A stretch of DNA of 59,760 nt from Opitutaceae bacterium (GTDB taxonomy: Bacteria; Verrucomicrobiota; Verrucomicrobiia; Opitutales; Opitutaceae), in assembly GCA_027485815.1 (NCBI GenBank), contig JAIXQE010000216.1:1-59760 (forward strand). The letters run 5' to 3'. The notes below the pieces were generated by a model that saw only the letters and a list, made by a program, of their open reading frames with translations, searched no databases and had not been told where the DNA came from. Positions 1 through 8,316 of the stretch are shown piece by piece. Each line of letters opens with the position of its first letter. Within the stretch, counting starts at the first letter, position 1. A program made the position numbers and the translations under genes.

Positions 1-1
1 C

Positions 2-1111
2 ATCACCCTGACCAGTCTCGGGCTGGGCTGGATTGGCGAACCGGTGATCGGCGAGCGGCTGGAGCCGTTGCTGGGCCACTTGGGGATCACGGATCCGGCG
101 GCCGTGAAATCCATCTCGTTCGCGGCGGCATTCTCGGTGATCACCTTCCTGCACATCGTGCTCGGGGAACTGACCCCCAAGTCCCTCGCGATCCAGCGGC
201 CGAAGGCGGTCTCCCTGCGGGTGGCGGGACCGTTGGTGCTGTTCTACAAGGCGTTCTTCCCGTTCATCTGGGTACTCAACGGCACCGCGAACCGGATCCT
301 CCGCTGGGCCGGCCTGGAACCGGCGAGCGAGGGCGAACACGGCTTCAGCGCGGAGGAATTGGAGTATGTCTTCAGCCAAGCCCGGCACAGCCATCCGGGC
401 GACGCGCTGATCAACCGCATCATGGTCAGTTCCCTGCGCCTGCGCTCGGTCACCGCCCAGCAGGTGATGCGCCCCCGGGAGCAGATGGTGGTGCTCTGGC
501 TGGACCGGCCGATGGAGGAGAACCTCCGCCTCGCGCAGACGGCGGGCTTCAGTCGCTTTCCCGTGTGCCGGGGCTCCCTGGACAACGTGGAGGGCCTGGT
601 GCTGGTGCGCGAATGGCTCTGGCAGGCGCAGGCGCTGGGCCCGGAAACCTCCTTTGAACCGCTCCTGCGGCCGGCGCTCACCTTCATGCTGCGCACCCCG
701 GTGCACACGATGATCGAGCTGTTCCGGCAGTCGCGGGTACACTTGGCGGTGGTGCTGGATGAGGAGCTGAAGACGGCGGGCCTGGTGAGCCTGGAGGATG
801 TGCTGGAGGAGATCGTGGGGGACATCCGCGACGAACTGGACATCGGGCGCGGGCCCGTCTTCGCGCGCGAGGAGGCGGCGATCGAGGTGAGCGGGCGCTT
901 CACGATGCGCGAGCTGCAGGCGGAGACCGGTTGGGCCTTCGAATGGGAGCCGCGGGAGACGGTCGCCCGCTGGGCCGAGCGCCACCGCGGCCGGCCCCTG
1001 CGGCGGGGGGAGAGTCTCGACGTGGGCGAGTTCCGGGTCTCGGCGGTCGAGGTCGGCGCCGAGACGGCCCGCCGCGTCCGGGTCGAACGCCTGCCGGCGG
1101 CGCATCCGTGA
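2..1111 (+). CDS. CNNM/CorC-type membrane protein with CBS domains, 5' truncated
   Basis: The reading frame is open to the left edge of the window, so the N-terminus is missing. The first residues visible (ITLTSLGLGW) and the following hydrophobic stretch with GELTPKSLAI are typical of the C-terminal end of the DUF21/CNNM transmembrane domain. After it come a cytosolic CBS pair (regions around QVMRPREQMVVLW and the segment ending GLVSLEDVLEEIVG) and a C-terminal CorC/HlyC transporter-associated domain. Family members are inner-membrane proteins linked to Mg2+/Co2+ export or resistance; older annotation as hemolysin is misleading. The ATG at position 44 is internal and should not be taken as the start. 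Assignment to the family is firm; the transported ion is not known. Confidence 0.88.
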   Translation: MTLTSLGLGWIGEPVIGERLEPLLGHLGITDPAAVKSISFAAAFSVITFLHIVLGELTPKSLAIQRPKAVSLRVAGPLVLFYKAFFPFIWVLNGTANRILRWAGLEPASEGEHGFSAEELEYVFSQARHSHPGDALINRIMVSSLRLRSVTAQQVMRPREQMVVLWLDRPMEENLRLAQTAGFSRFPVCRGSLDNVEGLVLVREWLWQAQALGPETSFEPLLRPALTFMLRTPVHTMIELFRQSRVHLAVVLDEELKTAGLVSLEDVLEEIVGDIRDELDIGRGPVFAREEAAIEVSGRFTMRELQAETGWAFEWEPRETVARWAERHRGRPLRRGESLDVGEFRVSAVEVGAETARRVRVERLPAAHP

Positions 1112-1129
1112 GGCGCGCCACCCCGCCGC

Positions 1130-1156
1130 TTGATTTTTCCCGGCCCGCCCTAAACT
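1130..1156 (+). promoter_or_regulatory. possible promoter of htpG
   Basis: TTGATT (1130-1135) and TAAACT (1151-1156) resemble -35 and -10 boxes, four of six matches each, with a short 15-bp spacer. Transcription would begin only about 9 bases before the htpG ATG, making a nearly leaderless message. The patch is AT-rich relative to its surroundings. Weak evidence; no transcript data. Confidence 0.3.
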
Positions 1157-1171
1157 GAACCCTTTTCCGCC

Positions 1172-3013
1172 ATGTCGACCACCACGCCCGAGAAGTTTGA
1201 ATTCCAAGCCGAGATCAAGCAGCTGCTCGATATCGTCATCCACTCCCTGTACACGGAGAAGGAGATCTTCGTCCGGGAGCTGGTCTCCAACGCCTCCGAC
1301 GCCCTCGAGAAGCTGCGGCACACGCAGCTGACGGAGAAGACGGTCCACGACGAGCAGCTGCCGCTGGAGATCAACGTCACCACCGACGAGAAGGCGAAGC
1401 AGATCACCATCCAGGACTACGGGATCGGGATGACGCGCGCCGAGCTGATCCGGAACCTGGGCACGATCGCGCATTCGGGTTCGAAGGCCTTCCTGAAGGC
1501 CCTCGGCGAGGGCGGGGCGAAGAATTCGAACCTGATCGGCCAGTTCGGGGTGGGCTTCTATTCCGCCTTCATGGCCGCGAAGTCGGTGCGCGTGCACTCC
1601 CATTCCTGGCAGCCGGGCGAGGCGGGGCACGTCTGGACCAGTGACGGCTCGGGCAGCTACGCGATCGAGGAGAGCGCGGGCGAGCAACGCGGCGCGAAGA
1701 TCGTCCTCGACCTGAAGGACGAGTGCGCGGAATTCGCGGAGGAATGGCGGCTGAAGGAGATTCTCGAGCGCTACAGCGCGTTCGTGGCGTTCCCGATCAA
1801 CCTGAACGGCAAGCGCCTGAACACCGTGCAGGCCCTGTGGCTGCGGAACAAGGCGGAGATCAAGGACGAGGAGTACACGGAGTTCTACAAGTTCCAGGCC
1901 CACGCCTCCGATGCCCCGCGGCTGCGGCTGCACTTCAGCGCCGATGCGCCGCTCGCCATCAATGCCCTGCTGTTCGTCCCGCAGGAAAACACCGAGAAGC
2001 TCGGCTTCGCGCGGCTGGAACCGTCCGTCGCCCTCTATTGCCGCAAGGTCCTGATCGATACGAAGCCGAAGGACCTCCTCCCCGAGTGGATGCGCTTCCT
2101 CAAGGGCGTCGTCGACAGCGAGGACCTGCCGCTGCACATCTCGCGCGAGACGATGCAGGACAAGGCGCTCGTCGAGAAGCTGAACCGGGTCATCACCAAG
2201 CGGTTCCTCAAATTCCTCGAGGAGGAGGCGCGCAATCGCCCCGAGGACTTCGAGGCCTTCAGCCGCGAATTCGGCCAGTTCCTGAAGGAAGGGGCCGCCC
2301 TCGACTTCACCCACAAGGAGCAGCTGATGAAGCTCCTCCGCTTCGAGTCCTCGCTCACCGCGGCCGGCAAGACCACCTCCCTCGCCGACTACGTCACCCG
2401 CATGGGCGGCGAACAGAAGGAGATCTATTACCTGACCGGACCGAACCGCGCCGCGATCGAGAGCGGCCCGTACCTGGAGGGCTTCAAGGCCCGCAACCTC
2501 GAGGTGCTCTTCTGCTACGAGGCGGTCGACGACTACGTGATGAACAACGCCCGCGAGTTCGACGGGAAGAAGCTGATCGCGGCCGACCACGCCGACGTGA
2601 AGCTGTCGGACCTGCCACAGCCCGAGGGCGCGCTCGGCGAGGCGGCGGTCAAGGAGTTGACGGGCTGGCTCCAGACGACCCTCGGCGACCGCGTGGCCGA
2701 GGTGAAGGCGAGCGACCGGCTCGTGGACTCACCCGTGCTGGCCGTGAACGCGGACCGTTTCACCTCCCCGCATATGCGGCGCGTGATGAAGGCGATGAAC
2801 CGATCCGGGGCGGACTCCCCGCTGCGGGTCAATTTGGAGCTGAACCCGCGCCACGCCGTCATCCGCCGCCTGCACGAGATGCACACCGCCAATCCGGACC
2901 GGGCCAAGCTGGTCGCGGAGCAGCTGCTGGACAACGCGCTGATCGGGGCCGGCCTGCTGGACGACCCCAGCGCGATGGTCGCCCGCCTGAACAAACTCTT
3001 GGAGACCGTCTGA
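1172..3013 (+). CDS. htpG: chaperone HtpG (bacterial Hsp90)
   Basis: The 613-residue protein is an ATP-dependent Hsp90 homodimer acting in the cytoplasm on client protein folding. The N-terminal GHKL ATPase domain shows the expected motifs: ELVSNASDALEKLR early in the protein, DYGIGMT, a glycine-rich lid (IAHSGSKAF) and GQFGVGFYSAFM. The middle domain carries the conserved stretch ending EDLPLHISRETMQ, with the arginine that contacts ATP, and the C-terminal dimerisation domain ends near LLDNALIGAGLL. Length is close to the usual 610-640. The ATG follows a short pyrimidine-rich leader. It is transcribed alone; a GC-rich hairpin lies just after the stop and the next gene is convergent. Confidence 0.97.
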   Translation: MSTTTPEKFEFQAEIKQLLDIVIHSLYTEKEIFVRELVSNASDALEKLRHTQLTEKTVHDEQLPLEINVTTDEKAKQITIQDYGIGMTRAELIRNLGTIAHSGSKAFLKALGEGGAKNSNLIGQFGVGFYSAFMAAKSVRVHSHSWQPGEAGHVWTSDGSGSYAIEESAGEQRGAKIVLDLKDECAEFAEEWRLKEILERYSAFVAFPINLNGKRLNTVQALWLRNKAEIKDEEYTEFYKFQAHASDAPRLRLHFSADAPLAINALLFVPQENTEKLGFARLEPSVALYCRKVLIDTKPKDLLPEWMRFLKGVVDSEDLPLHISRETMQDKALVEKLNRVITKRFLKFLEEEARNRPEDFEAFSREFGQFLKEGAALDFTHKEQLMKLLRFESSLTAAGKTTSLADYVTRMGGEQKEIYYLTGPNRAAIESGPYLEGFKARNLEVLFCYEAVDDYVMNNAREFDGKKLIAADHADVKLSDLPQPEGALGEAAVKELTGWLQTTLGDRVAEVKASDRLVDSPVLAVNADRFTSPHMRRVMKAMNRSGADSPLRVNLELNPRHAVIRRLHEMHTANPDRAKLVAEQLLDNALIGAGLLDDPSAMVARLNKLLETV

Positions 3014-3020
3014 ACCGGTC

Positions 3021-3045
3021 GGGCCCGCCGCCGTGCGGCGGGCCC
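3021..3045. terminator. GC-rich hairpin between convergent genes
   Basis: GGGCCCGCCG (3021-3030) and CGGCGGGCCC (3036-3045) form a perfect 10-bp stem with a 5-nt loop, 7 bp after the htpG stop. There is no T-run, so it is terminator-like rather than a canonical rho-independent terminator. It could serve both convergent genes. Confidence 0.5.
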
Positions 3046-3066
3046 CCGGGTGGGGCGGGGCGCGCC

Positions 3067-3720
3067 TCAGGGCAGCGCGCGGACCTTGATGTTCTTGTAC
3101 ATCACCTTGCTCTCCGGGTCGTGGCCCTGGATCGCGAAGGTGCCCTGCGCGACCATCCGGCCCTTCATGTTGGCGGGCGGCGCGGCCGGCGTGGGCTCGG
3201 TGAAGTCGACGATCGTCTTCCCGTTGACCGTGGTGACGATGCGCTTGCCCTCGACCCGGACGACCATCGTGTACCATTCGCCGTCCTTCGCGGGGGCCTC
3301 GGCGTTATCCTTGATGCCGTAGAGGCCGGCGCCCTTCTTCACGTCCTTGTGGGTGTTGGTCACCTGCACCTCGTAGCCCTTGTCCGGCCAACCGGTTTCC
3401 TGGTAGGCGGTGTGGAAGTAGACGCCGGAGTTGGCCTTGGGGAAGGTCTTGATGTCGAGGGAGAGCTCGAAGTTCTTGAAATTCGCGCCGTTGACCGGGC
3501 CGGTGTAAAACAGGTGCGAGCGTTTGCCGAAGACCACCAGGTGGCCGTCCTGGACCGTGAACACGCCGGGATTCTCGCTGGCCTTCCAGCCGTCGAGGTT
3601 CTTGCCGTTGAAGAGGAGTTGCCAGCCGGCCGACTTTTCCGCGGCGGTCAGGGTGTTCATTTCGGCGGCGTGGCCGCTCAGGGCGGCCGCCAGCAAGGCT
3701 GCGATCAGGATTTTTTTCAT
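3067..3720 (-). CDS. DUF1080 (3-keto-disaccharide hydrolase family) exported protein
   Basis: A 217-residue protein with a clear signal peptide (MKKILIAALLAAALSGHA). I chose this ATG rather than the one 93 bases upstream because the upstream residues are proline/arginine-rich and the signal peptide begins exactly here. The mature part is a single DUF1080 domain, a concanavalin-like beta-sandwich: GWQLLFNGKNLDGW near its start, FELSLDIKTFPKANSGVYF in the middle, EWYTMVVRVEGKRI and GRMVAQGTFAIQGHDP near the end. The family is named for hydrolysis of 3-keto-disaccharides and many members are periplasmic. Substrate here is unknown. It stands alone, convergent with htpG. Confidence 0.85.
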   Translation of the reverse strand: MKKILIAALLAAALSGHAAEMNTLTAAEKSAGWQLLFNGKNLDGWKASENPGVFTVQDGHLVVFGKRSHLFYTGPVNGANFKNFELSLDIKTFPKANSGVYFHTAYQETGWPDKGYEVQVTNTHKDVKKGAGLYGIKDNAEAPAKDGEWYTMVVRVEGKRIVTTVNGKTIVDFTEPTPAAPPANMKGRMVAQGTFAIQGHDPESKVMYKNIKVRALP

Positions 3721-3778
3721 TGGGTGGGGAAGAGGGGGAAGAGTGCACGGGGGGCCGCCCGCAAGGCGAGCCCGCAGC

Positions 3779-4315
3779 TCAGGGCTGCCGGCGCTGCCGG
3801 GGTCGCGGGCCATCCCGCCATGTGCGCAGGATGACGGCGTAGCCGATCACCCCGCCGAGGAGGCCGACCACCACGCCCCCGAGGTACAGGGGACCGACGT
3901 AGACGGCCACGATCTCATCCAGTGAACCGAGGTGCTGGCGGAAGTCGGAGGCCCGGGTCCAGGCCTCCCGCGGGGTACGACCGAGCACCAGTTCACCGAC
4001 GAAATAGCACACGGGCAGGTGCACGGGGGCCGTGAAGGGCGTCGAGAGGAACTGCATCGCGATGCAGAGAAACAGGTTCCCCCGCACCAGCAGGGCCGCG
4101 ATGGTGGCGAACACCGACTGCAGCGGCAGAAAGGGCGTGACCGTGATGGGAAACCCCACGAGCCAGGCGCGGGCGAGGGAGCTGGCGGTGGGACGCCAAA
4201 GGTCCTTGGCCAGAATCCGGTCCCCGAACCAACCGTGCAGCCGGCCGCCCCGCATATGGCGGCGGGAGAGCTTTTGCCGGTTCAGCCACCGGATGGCCCA
4301 AAGGGGAAGGCGCAT
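3779..4315 (-). CDS. DUF2062 domain membrane protein
   Basis: A 178-residue basic protein with about three hydrophobic segments. The stretch from ARAWLVGFPITVTPFLPLQS through ATIAALLVRGNLFLCIAMQF to PVCYFVGELVLG is the DUF2062 pattern, in which small membrane helices follow a short basic N-terminus (here with RLHGWFGDRILAKDLW). Another hydrophobic helix near the C-terminus (VVVGLLGGVIGYAVIL) ends in a positively charged tail. The function of the family is unknown; in other bacteria it is sometimes fused to glycosyltransferases. It is divergent from the sugar operon beginning at 4600, and the 284 bp between them show no motif I can name. Confidence 0.75.
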   Translation of the reverse strand: MRLPLWAIRWLNRQKLSRRHMRGGRLHGWFGDRILAKDLWRPTASSLARAWLVGFPITVTPFLPLQSVFATIAALLVRGNLFLCIAMQFLSTPFTAPVHLPVCYFVGELVLGRTPREAWTRASDFRQHLGSLDEIVAVYVGPLYLGGVVVGLLGGVIGYAVILRTWRDGPRPRQRRQP

Positions 4316-4599
4316 CGCTCAGGCAAATCCTGCCGGGCGCTGCGACTGCGAAACCGGGAACGGGGTCGGCAGCGGGAGCCGGGCAGCAGGGTTGGGGCGG
4401 AAGTCGGCGGGTTGGATTACATCCACGACAGGATCGAATTGGCCCGGCCCGTGAGCCCGGGGCCAGACAATTCCGCTGAGGAATCCGCCCCGGCACGCCC
4501 GCCGGCAACCGCCGGCCCCAACCCGCGTCTTGCTTCGCGCCGACGGAAGGGCTCCACTCGCTGCACCCCGCGGGAAAACCCACCGCACCCTTTTCTCCC

Positions 4600-6015
4600 A
4601 TGCCCCCTCGCCTCGCCCTCGCGCGTTCCCTCCTGCTCACCCTCGGCCTGACGGCCGGGGCCCTCGCCGCCACTCCGCCCGCCGGCTTCACCGCCCTGTT
4701 CAACGGCCGCGACCTCAGCGGCTGGCGCGGCGGCTCGACCTATGACCACCGCCAGTTGCTGGCCCTCCCCGCGGCCGAGCGCGATGCGCTGATCGCGAAG
4801 TGGACCGCCAGCCTCACCGAACTGAAGGACGGCCAGCCGCACTGGCGCGCCGAAAACGGGGTGCTGGTCAACGACGGCCTCGGCGGCTACGCGACCACCC
4901 TCCGCGACTACGGCGACTTCGAGCTGCGGCTCGAGTACAAGCTCGCGGCCGGCGCGGACTCCGGCATCTACCTCCGCGGCGTGCCCCAGGTGCAGATCTG
5001 GGATACGAACATCCCCGAAAAGAATCCGCAGAACCCCATCGGCTACGCCCTCGGCTCCGGCGGACTCTGGAACAATACCAAGGGCACGCCCGGCCGCGAT
5101 CCGCTGGTCAAGGCGGACAAGCCCGTCGGGGAATGGAACGCCCTCCGCATCGTGATGGTCGGGAGCCGCGTCAGCGTCTGGTTGAATGAGCGCCAGGTGG
5201 TCGACCACGTGGTGCTCGAAAACTACTACGACAAGAACAACAAGCAGCTGAAGCCCGGCGAGCGCCGCCCCGTGCCCGCCCAGGGCCCGATCCAGCTCCA
5301 GACCCACGGCGGTGCGACGCATTGGCGGAACGTGTACGTCCGCGAAATCGCCCCCGCGGAAGCCAACCAGTGGCTCGCGGGCCGCGGCGGCGCCGGCTTC
5401 ACCTCCATCTTCAACGGCCGCGACTTCACCGGCTGGCAGATCGACACCCGCGACACCAAGGCGGGCAACAAGGCCCCGGGCGACGTGATGGAGGCCAAGG
5501 ACGGCACGATCGTCTGGAAGCAGGGCAAGGGCGGCACGCCCTACTGGGACACGGAGCTGGGCGACTTCGCGGCGCGCCTGCAGTTCAAGCTGCCCCCGGG
5601 CGGCAACAACGGCCTGGCGATCCGCTACCCGGGCCGCGGCAACCCGGCGTACGACGGGATGACCGAGCTGCAGGTGCTCGACGAGGCCTACAACGAGGTG
5701 AAGAAGCTGCCGCCGGCCAAGCACATCGACGTGCGGCAGTACCACGGCTCCGCCTACGGACTCGTCGCTGCCGCCCGCGGTTACCTGCGCCCGGTGGGCG
5801 AGTGGAACTTCCAGGAAGTCACCGTGCAGGGCTCGACGATCCGCGTGGAACTCAACGGGACCGTGATCCTCGACACCGACTTGGCGAAGGTCGACCTCGC
5901 CCAAGCGATGGGCGGCAAGGCCCACCCGGGCAAGGATCGCAAGACCGGCTACTTCGGCCTCGCGGGCCACACTGATCCCGTCGTCTTCAAGGACCTCTCC
6001 ATCCGGAAGCTCTGA
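4600..6015 (+). CDS. exported protein with two DUF1080 domains
   Basis: The 471-residue protein starts with a signal peptide (about residues 1-24) and contains two DUF1080 domains in tandem. The first opens with FTALFNGRDLSGW at about residue 30 and the second with FTSIFNGRDFTGW at about residue 267, so the duplication is visible by eye. The first copy carries a charged insertion after the GW motif (roughly residues 45-75) and retains SGIYLRGVPQVQIWD; the second has NGLAIRYPG and TELQVLDE. By family knowledge it should bind or cleave 3-keto sugars in the periplasm. It heads an operon: the next gene starts 2 bp after its stop. Two active sites or one catalytic plus one binding domain are both possible. 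Confidence 0.85.
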   Translation: MPPRLALARSLLLTLGLTAGALAATPPAGFTALFNGRDLSGWRGGSTYDHRQLLALPAAERDALIAKWTASLTELKDGQPHWRAENGVLVNDGLGGYATTLRDYGDFELRLEYKLAAGADSGIYLRGVPQVQIWDTNIPEKNPQNPIGYALGSGGLWNNTKGTPGRDPLVKADKPVGEWNALRIVMVGSRVSVWLNERQVVDHVVLENYYDKNNKQLKPGERRPVPAQGPIQLQTHGGATHWRNVYVREIAPAEANQWLAGRGGAGFTSIFNGRDFTGWQIDTRDTKAGNKAPGDVMEAKDGTIVWKQGKGGTPYWDTELGDFAARLQFKLPPGGNNGLAIRYPGRGNPAYDGMTELQVLDEAYNEVKKLPPAKHIDVRQYHGSAYGLVAAARGYLRPVGEWNFQEVTVQGSTIRVELNGTVILDTDLAKVDLAQAMGGKAHPGKDRKTGYFGLAGHTDPVVFKDLSIRKL

Positions 6016-6017
6016 CG

Positions 6018-6932
6018 ATGCAACGCCGCGCCTTCCTCCAGTCCGCCACCGCGGCCGCCGCCCTGCCCCTCCTGGCCGCGGCCGCCGGCACGCCCCCCAC
6101 CAAACGCGCCCTGCGCAAGGGCTACATGTACGGGGCCGGGCCCCGCCGGGATCCCAAGAAGGGCGGCGGAGCCAGCCTTGCGGAGACCTTCAAACACCTG
6201 CAGACCGCCGGCTTCGCCGGAGTGGAAGTCAACAGCGGGATGAACCAAGCCGAGGTGCTCGCCGCCCGCGATGCCGCCGGCCTCGCCGTCCACAGCGTGG
6301 TCATCGCCACCCACTGGTCGCATCCCCTCTCCTCCCCCGATCCCGCGGTCCGCCAAACCGGCCTCGACGGGCTCCGGCAGGGCCTGCGGGACGCGAAGGC
6401 CTACGGGGCGGACGCAGTGCTGCTGGTGCCGGGCGTGGTCAACCAGGAGATCTCCTACGACCAAGCCTGGGAGCGCTCCATCGCCGAGATCCGCAAGGCC
6501 CTGCCGCTGGCGGCCGAGCTGCAGGTCTCGATCGCGATCGAGAACGTCTGGAACAAGTTCCTGCTCAGCCCCCGCGAGGCGGCCGCCTACGTCGACCAGT
6601 TCCAATCGCCTTGGGCGCGCTGGTACTTTGATGTCGGGAACGTCGTCGACTACGGCTGGCCCGACCAATGGATCCGCACCTTGGGTCCACGCATCGCCAA
6701 GGTCCACGTGAAGGAATACAGCCGGAAGCTGCGGGACGAGAAAGGGCCGCGCGCCGGCTTCGACATCGAGCTCCACCAGGGGGACAGCAACTGGCCGGCG
6801 GTGGTCGCCGCACTCGATGCGGTCCGCTACACCGGCTGGATCACCTCCGAGCAACGACGCACGCCGGGCTTATCCGACCCCGAGTGGTTCGCCCAACTCG
6901 CGGCCCAGATGGACCGCATCATCGCCCTGTGA
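6018..6932 (+). CDS. Tat-exported sugar phosphate isomerase/epimerase-like TIM barrel
   Basis: A 304-residue protein of the xylose isomerase-like TIM-barrel family (AP endonuclease 2 fold). The N-terminus MQRRAFLQSATAAAALPLLA is a twin-arginine signal, so it should be folded in the cytoplasm and exported. Family landmarks include GFAGVEVNSG early, ENVWNKFLLSP with the metal-binding glutamate, YFDVGNVVDYG, KVHVKEY and GWITSEQ near the end, i.e. the E/D/H/E metal-site pattern. It lies 2 bp after the double-DUF1080 gene and 23 bp before a Tat-exported Gfo/Idh gene, so it probably acts on the same periplasmic keto sugars, perhaps as an epimerase, lyase or isomerase. The actual reaction is inference. 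Confidence 0.82.
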   Translation: MQRRAFLQSATAAAALPLLAAAAGTPPTKRALRKGYMYGAGPRRDPKKGGGASLAETFKHLQTAGFAGVEVNSGMNQAEVLAARDAAGLAVHSVVIATHWSHPLSSPDPAVRQTGLDGLRQGLRDAKAYGADAVLLVPGVVNQEISYDQAWERSIAEIRKALPLAAELQVSIAIENVWNKFLLSPREAAAYVDQFQSPWARWYFDVGNVVDYGWPDQWIRTLGPRIAKVHVKEYSRKLRDEKGPRAGFDIELHQGDSNWPAVVAALDAVRYTGWITSEQRRTPGLSDPEWFAQLAAQMDRIIAL

Positions 6933-6955
6933 AACCTGAATCTTCCTCTTTTGAT

Positions 6956-8239
6956 ATGGCTACCCCCACCTCCCCCCTCGTCCGCCGGAACTTCCTGAAA
7001 GCTTCCGCCGGCCTCGCCGCCGCCACCGCGACACCCCGCTTCCTCAGCGCGGCCGAGCGCGCCCGCTCCATCGGAGCCAACAGCCGCATCCGCATCGCCC
7101 AGATCGGCTGCGGCAGCCGCGGCATCGGCGCCCATATGGCCGGCATCGGCAAGCACGCCCAAGCCACCAACATCGAGGTCGTGGCCGTTTCCGATCCGTG
7201 GCGCGTCGCCCGCGAGAAGGCCCAGGCCAAGGCCAAGGAAACCTTCGGCAGCGACGCCAAGATGTGCGTCTCGTACCGCGAGGTGCTCGAAATGAAGGAC
7301 GTCGATGCGGTGATGATCGCCTCGCCCGACCACCTCCACACCCTCCACCTCGAGGCGGCCGCCAAGGCGAACAAGCACATCTACGTCGAGAAGCCCCTGG
7401 CGACCGAGTTTGACAAGCTGCTCCGCGCCTATGACGCCGCCAAGGCCGCCCAGGCCCGCGGCTCCATCATCCAGGTCGGCACCCAGCTGCGCAGCATCCC
7501 CGGCGTCGCCGGCGCCCGCGAGCTCGTGAAGAGCGGCCTGCTCGGCAAGATCACGCGCGTCGACGAGACCCGCAACGCCGAGAAGCCCTACTGGTACTCC
7601 TACCTCGGCCGCGACGTGAAGGAGGCGGATGTGGACTGGAAGGAATTCCTCAACGACCGGAAGGCCCGCGCCTTCGACGCTCGCCAGTACGCCGCCTGGT
7701 ACGGCTATTACGAGTTCTGCCAAGGCCCCGTCCCCCAGTGGGGCGCCCACTTCCTCGACCTGATGCACTACGTCACGGGCTGCGGCCTGCCGGAGTCCTG
7801 CATGTGCATCGGCGGCGTCACCTACTGGAAGGACGAGAACCGCTTCACCACCCCCGACAACGTGATGGCGACCTGGATGTACCCCGAGGGAATGATGGTC
7901 ACCAGTTCGAACAACTTCGGCAACAGCTCCGGCAACCTGCGGAAGTTCTTCGGCGACAAGGGCACCCTCGACGTCGGCAACTGGAACGTCCCGACCTACA
8001 GCGCCGAGGGTGGCCCGAAGCGTGACGGCAAGATCCGGGGCAAACAGGAGGTCACGCCCATCGAACGCCCGGACCACTTCCTCAACTGGCTGCAGTGCAT
8101 GCGGGACAATAAGACGCCTCACGCGGACATCGACGCTGGTTACCAGCACGCGGTGGCCGTCCTGATGGCGGTGATCTCCTACGATACGGGCAAGAAGACG
8201 GTCTACGATCACGCCCAGCGCCAGATAACGACCGCCTGA
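6956..8239 (+). CDS. Tat-exported Gfo/Idh/MocA family oxidoreductase
   Basis: A 427-residue NAD(P)-dependent oxidoreductase. The start is the ATG at 6956, which gives a twin-arginine signal (RRNFLKASAG at about residues 10-19); the open frame extends further upstream but overlaps the previous gene. The Rossmann fold shows IAQIGCGSRGIGAH, and the family catalytic lysine is in YVEKPLATE; the second catalytic signature is GAHFLDLMHYV. Tat export implies a tightly bound cofactor inserted before export, as in glucose-fructose oxidoreductase. It closes the operon with the double-DUF1080 protein and the isomerase and is followed by a strong terminator. Likely role: oxidising or reducing a sugar hydroxyl/keto group in the periplasm. 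Confidence 0.9.
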   Translation: MATPTSPLVRRNFLKASAGLAAATATPRFLSAAERARSIGANSRIRIAQIGCGSRGIGAHMAGIGKHAQATNIEVVAVSDPWRVAREKAQAKAKETFGSDAKMCVSYREVLEMKDVDAVMIASPDHLHTLHLEAAAKANKHIYVEKPLATEFDKLLRAYDAAKAAQARGSIIQVGTQLRSIPGVAGARELVKSGLLGKITRVDETRNAEKPYWYSYLGRDVKEADVDWKEFLNDRKARAFDARQYAAWYGYYEFCQGPVPQWGAHFLDLMHYVTGCGLPESCMCIGGVTYWKDENRFTTPDNVMATWMYPEGMMVTSSNNFGNSSGNLRKFFGDKGTLDVGNWNVPTYSAEGGPKRDGKIRGKQEVTPIERPDHFLNWLQCMRDNKTPHADIDAGYQHAVAVLMAVISYDTGKKTVYDHAQRQITTA

Positions 8240-8263
8240 CCCCGGATCGCCGCTCCCCTCCCC

Positions 8264-8292
8264 GTCCCGCCCTTTCCGGGCGGGACTTTTTT
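8264..8292 (+). terminator. rho-independent terminator of the sugar operon
   Basis: GTCCCGCCC (8264-8272) and GGGCGGGAC (8278-8286) form a perfect 9-bp stem with a TTTCC loop, followed by six Ts. It is 25 bp after the oxidoreductase stop and points along the plus strand. Confidence 0.9.
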
Positions 8293-8316
8293 GTCCCCCC
8301 GCGGAGAGCGTCGGCC

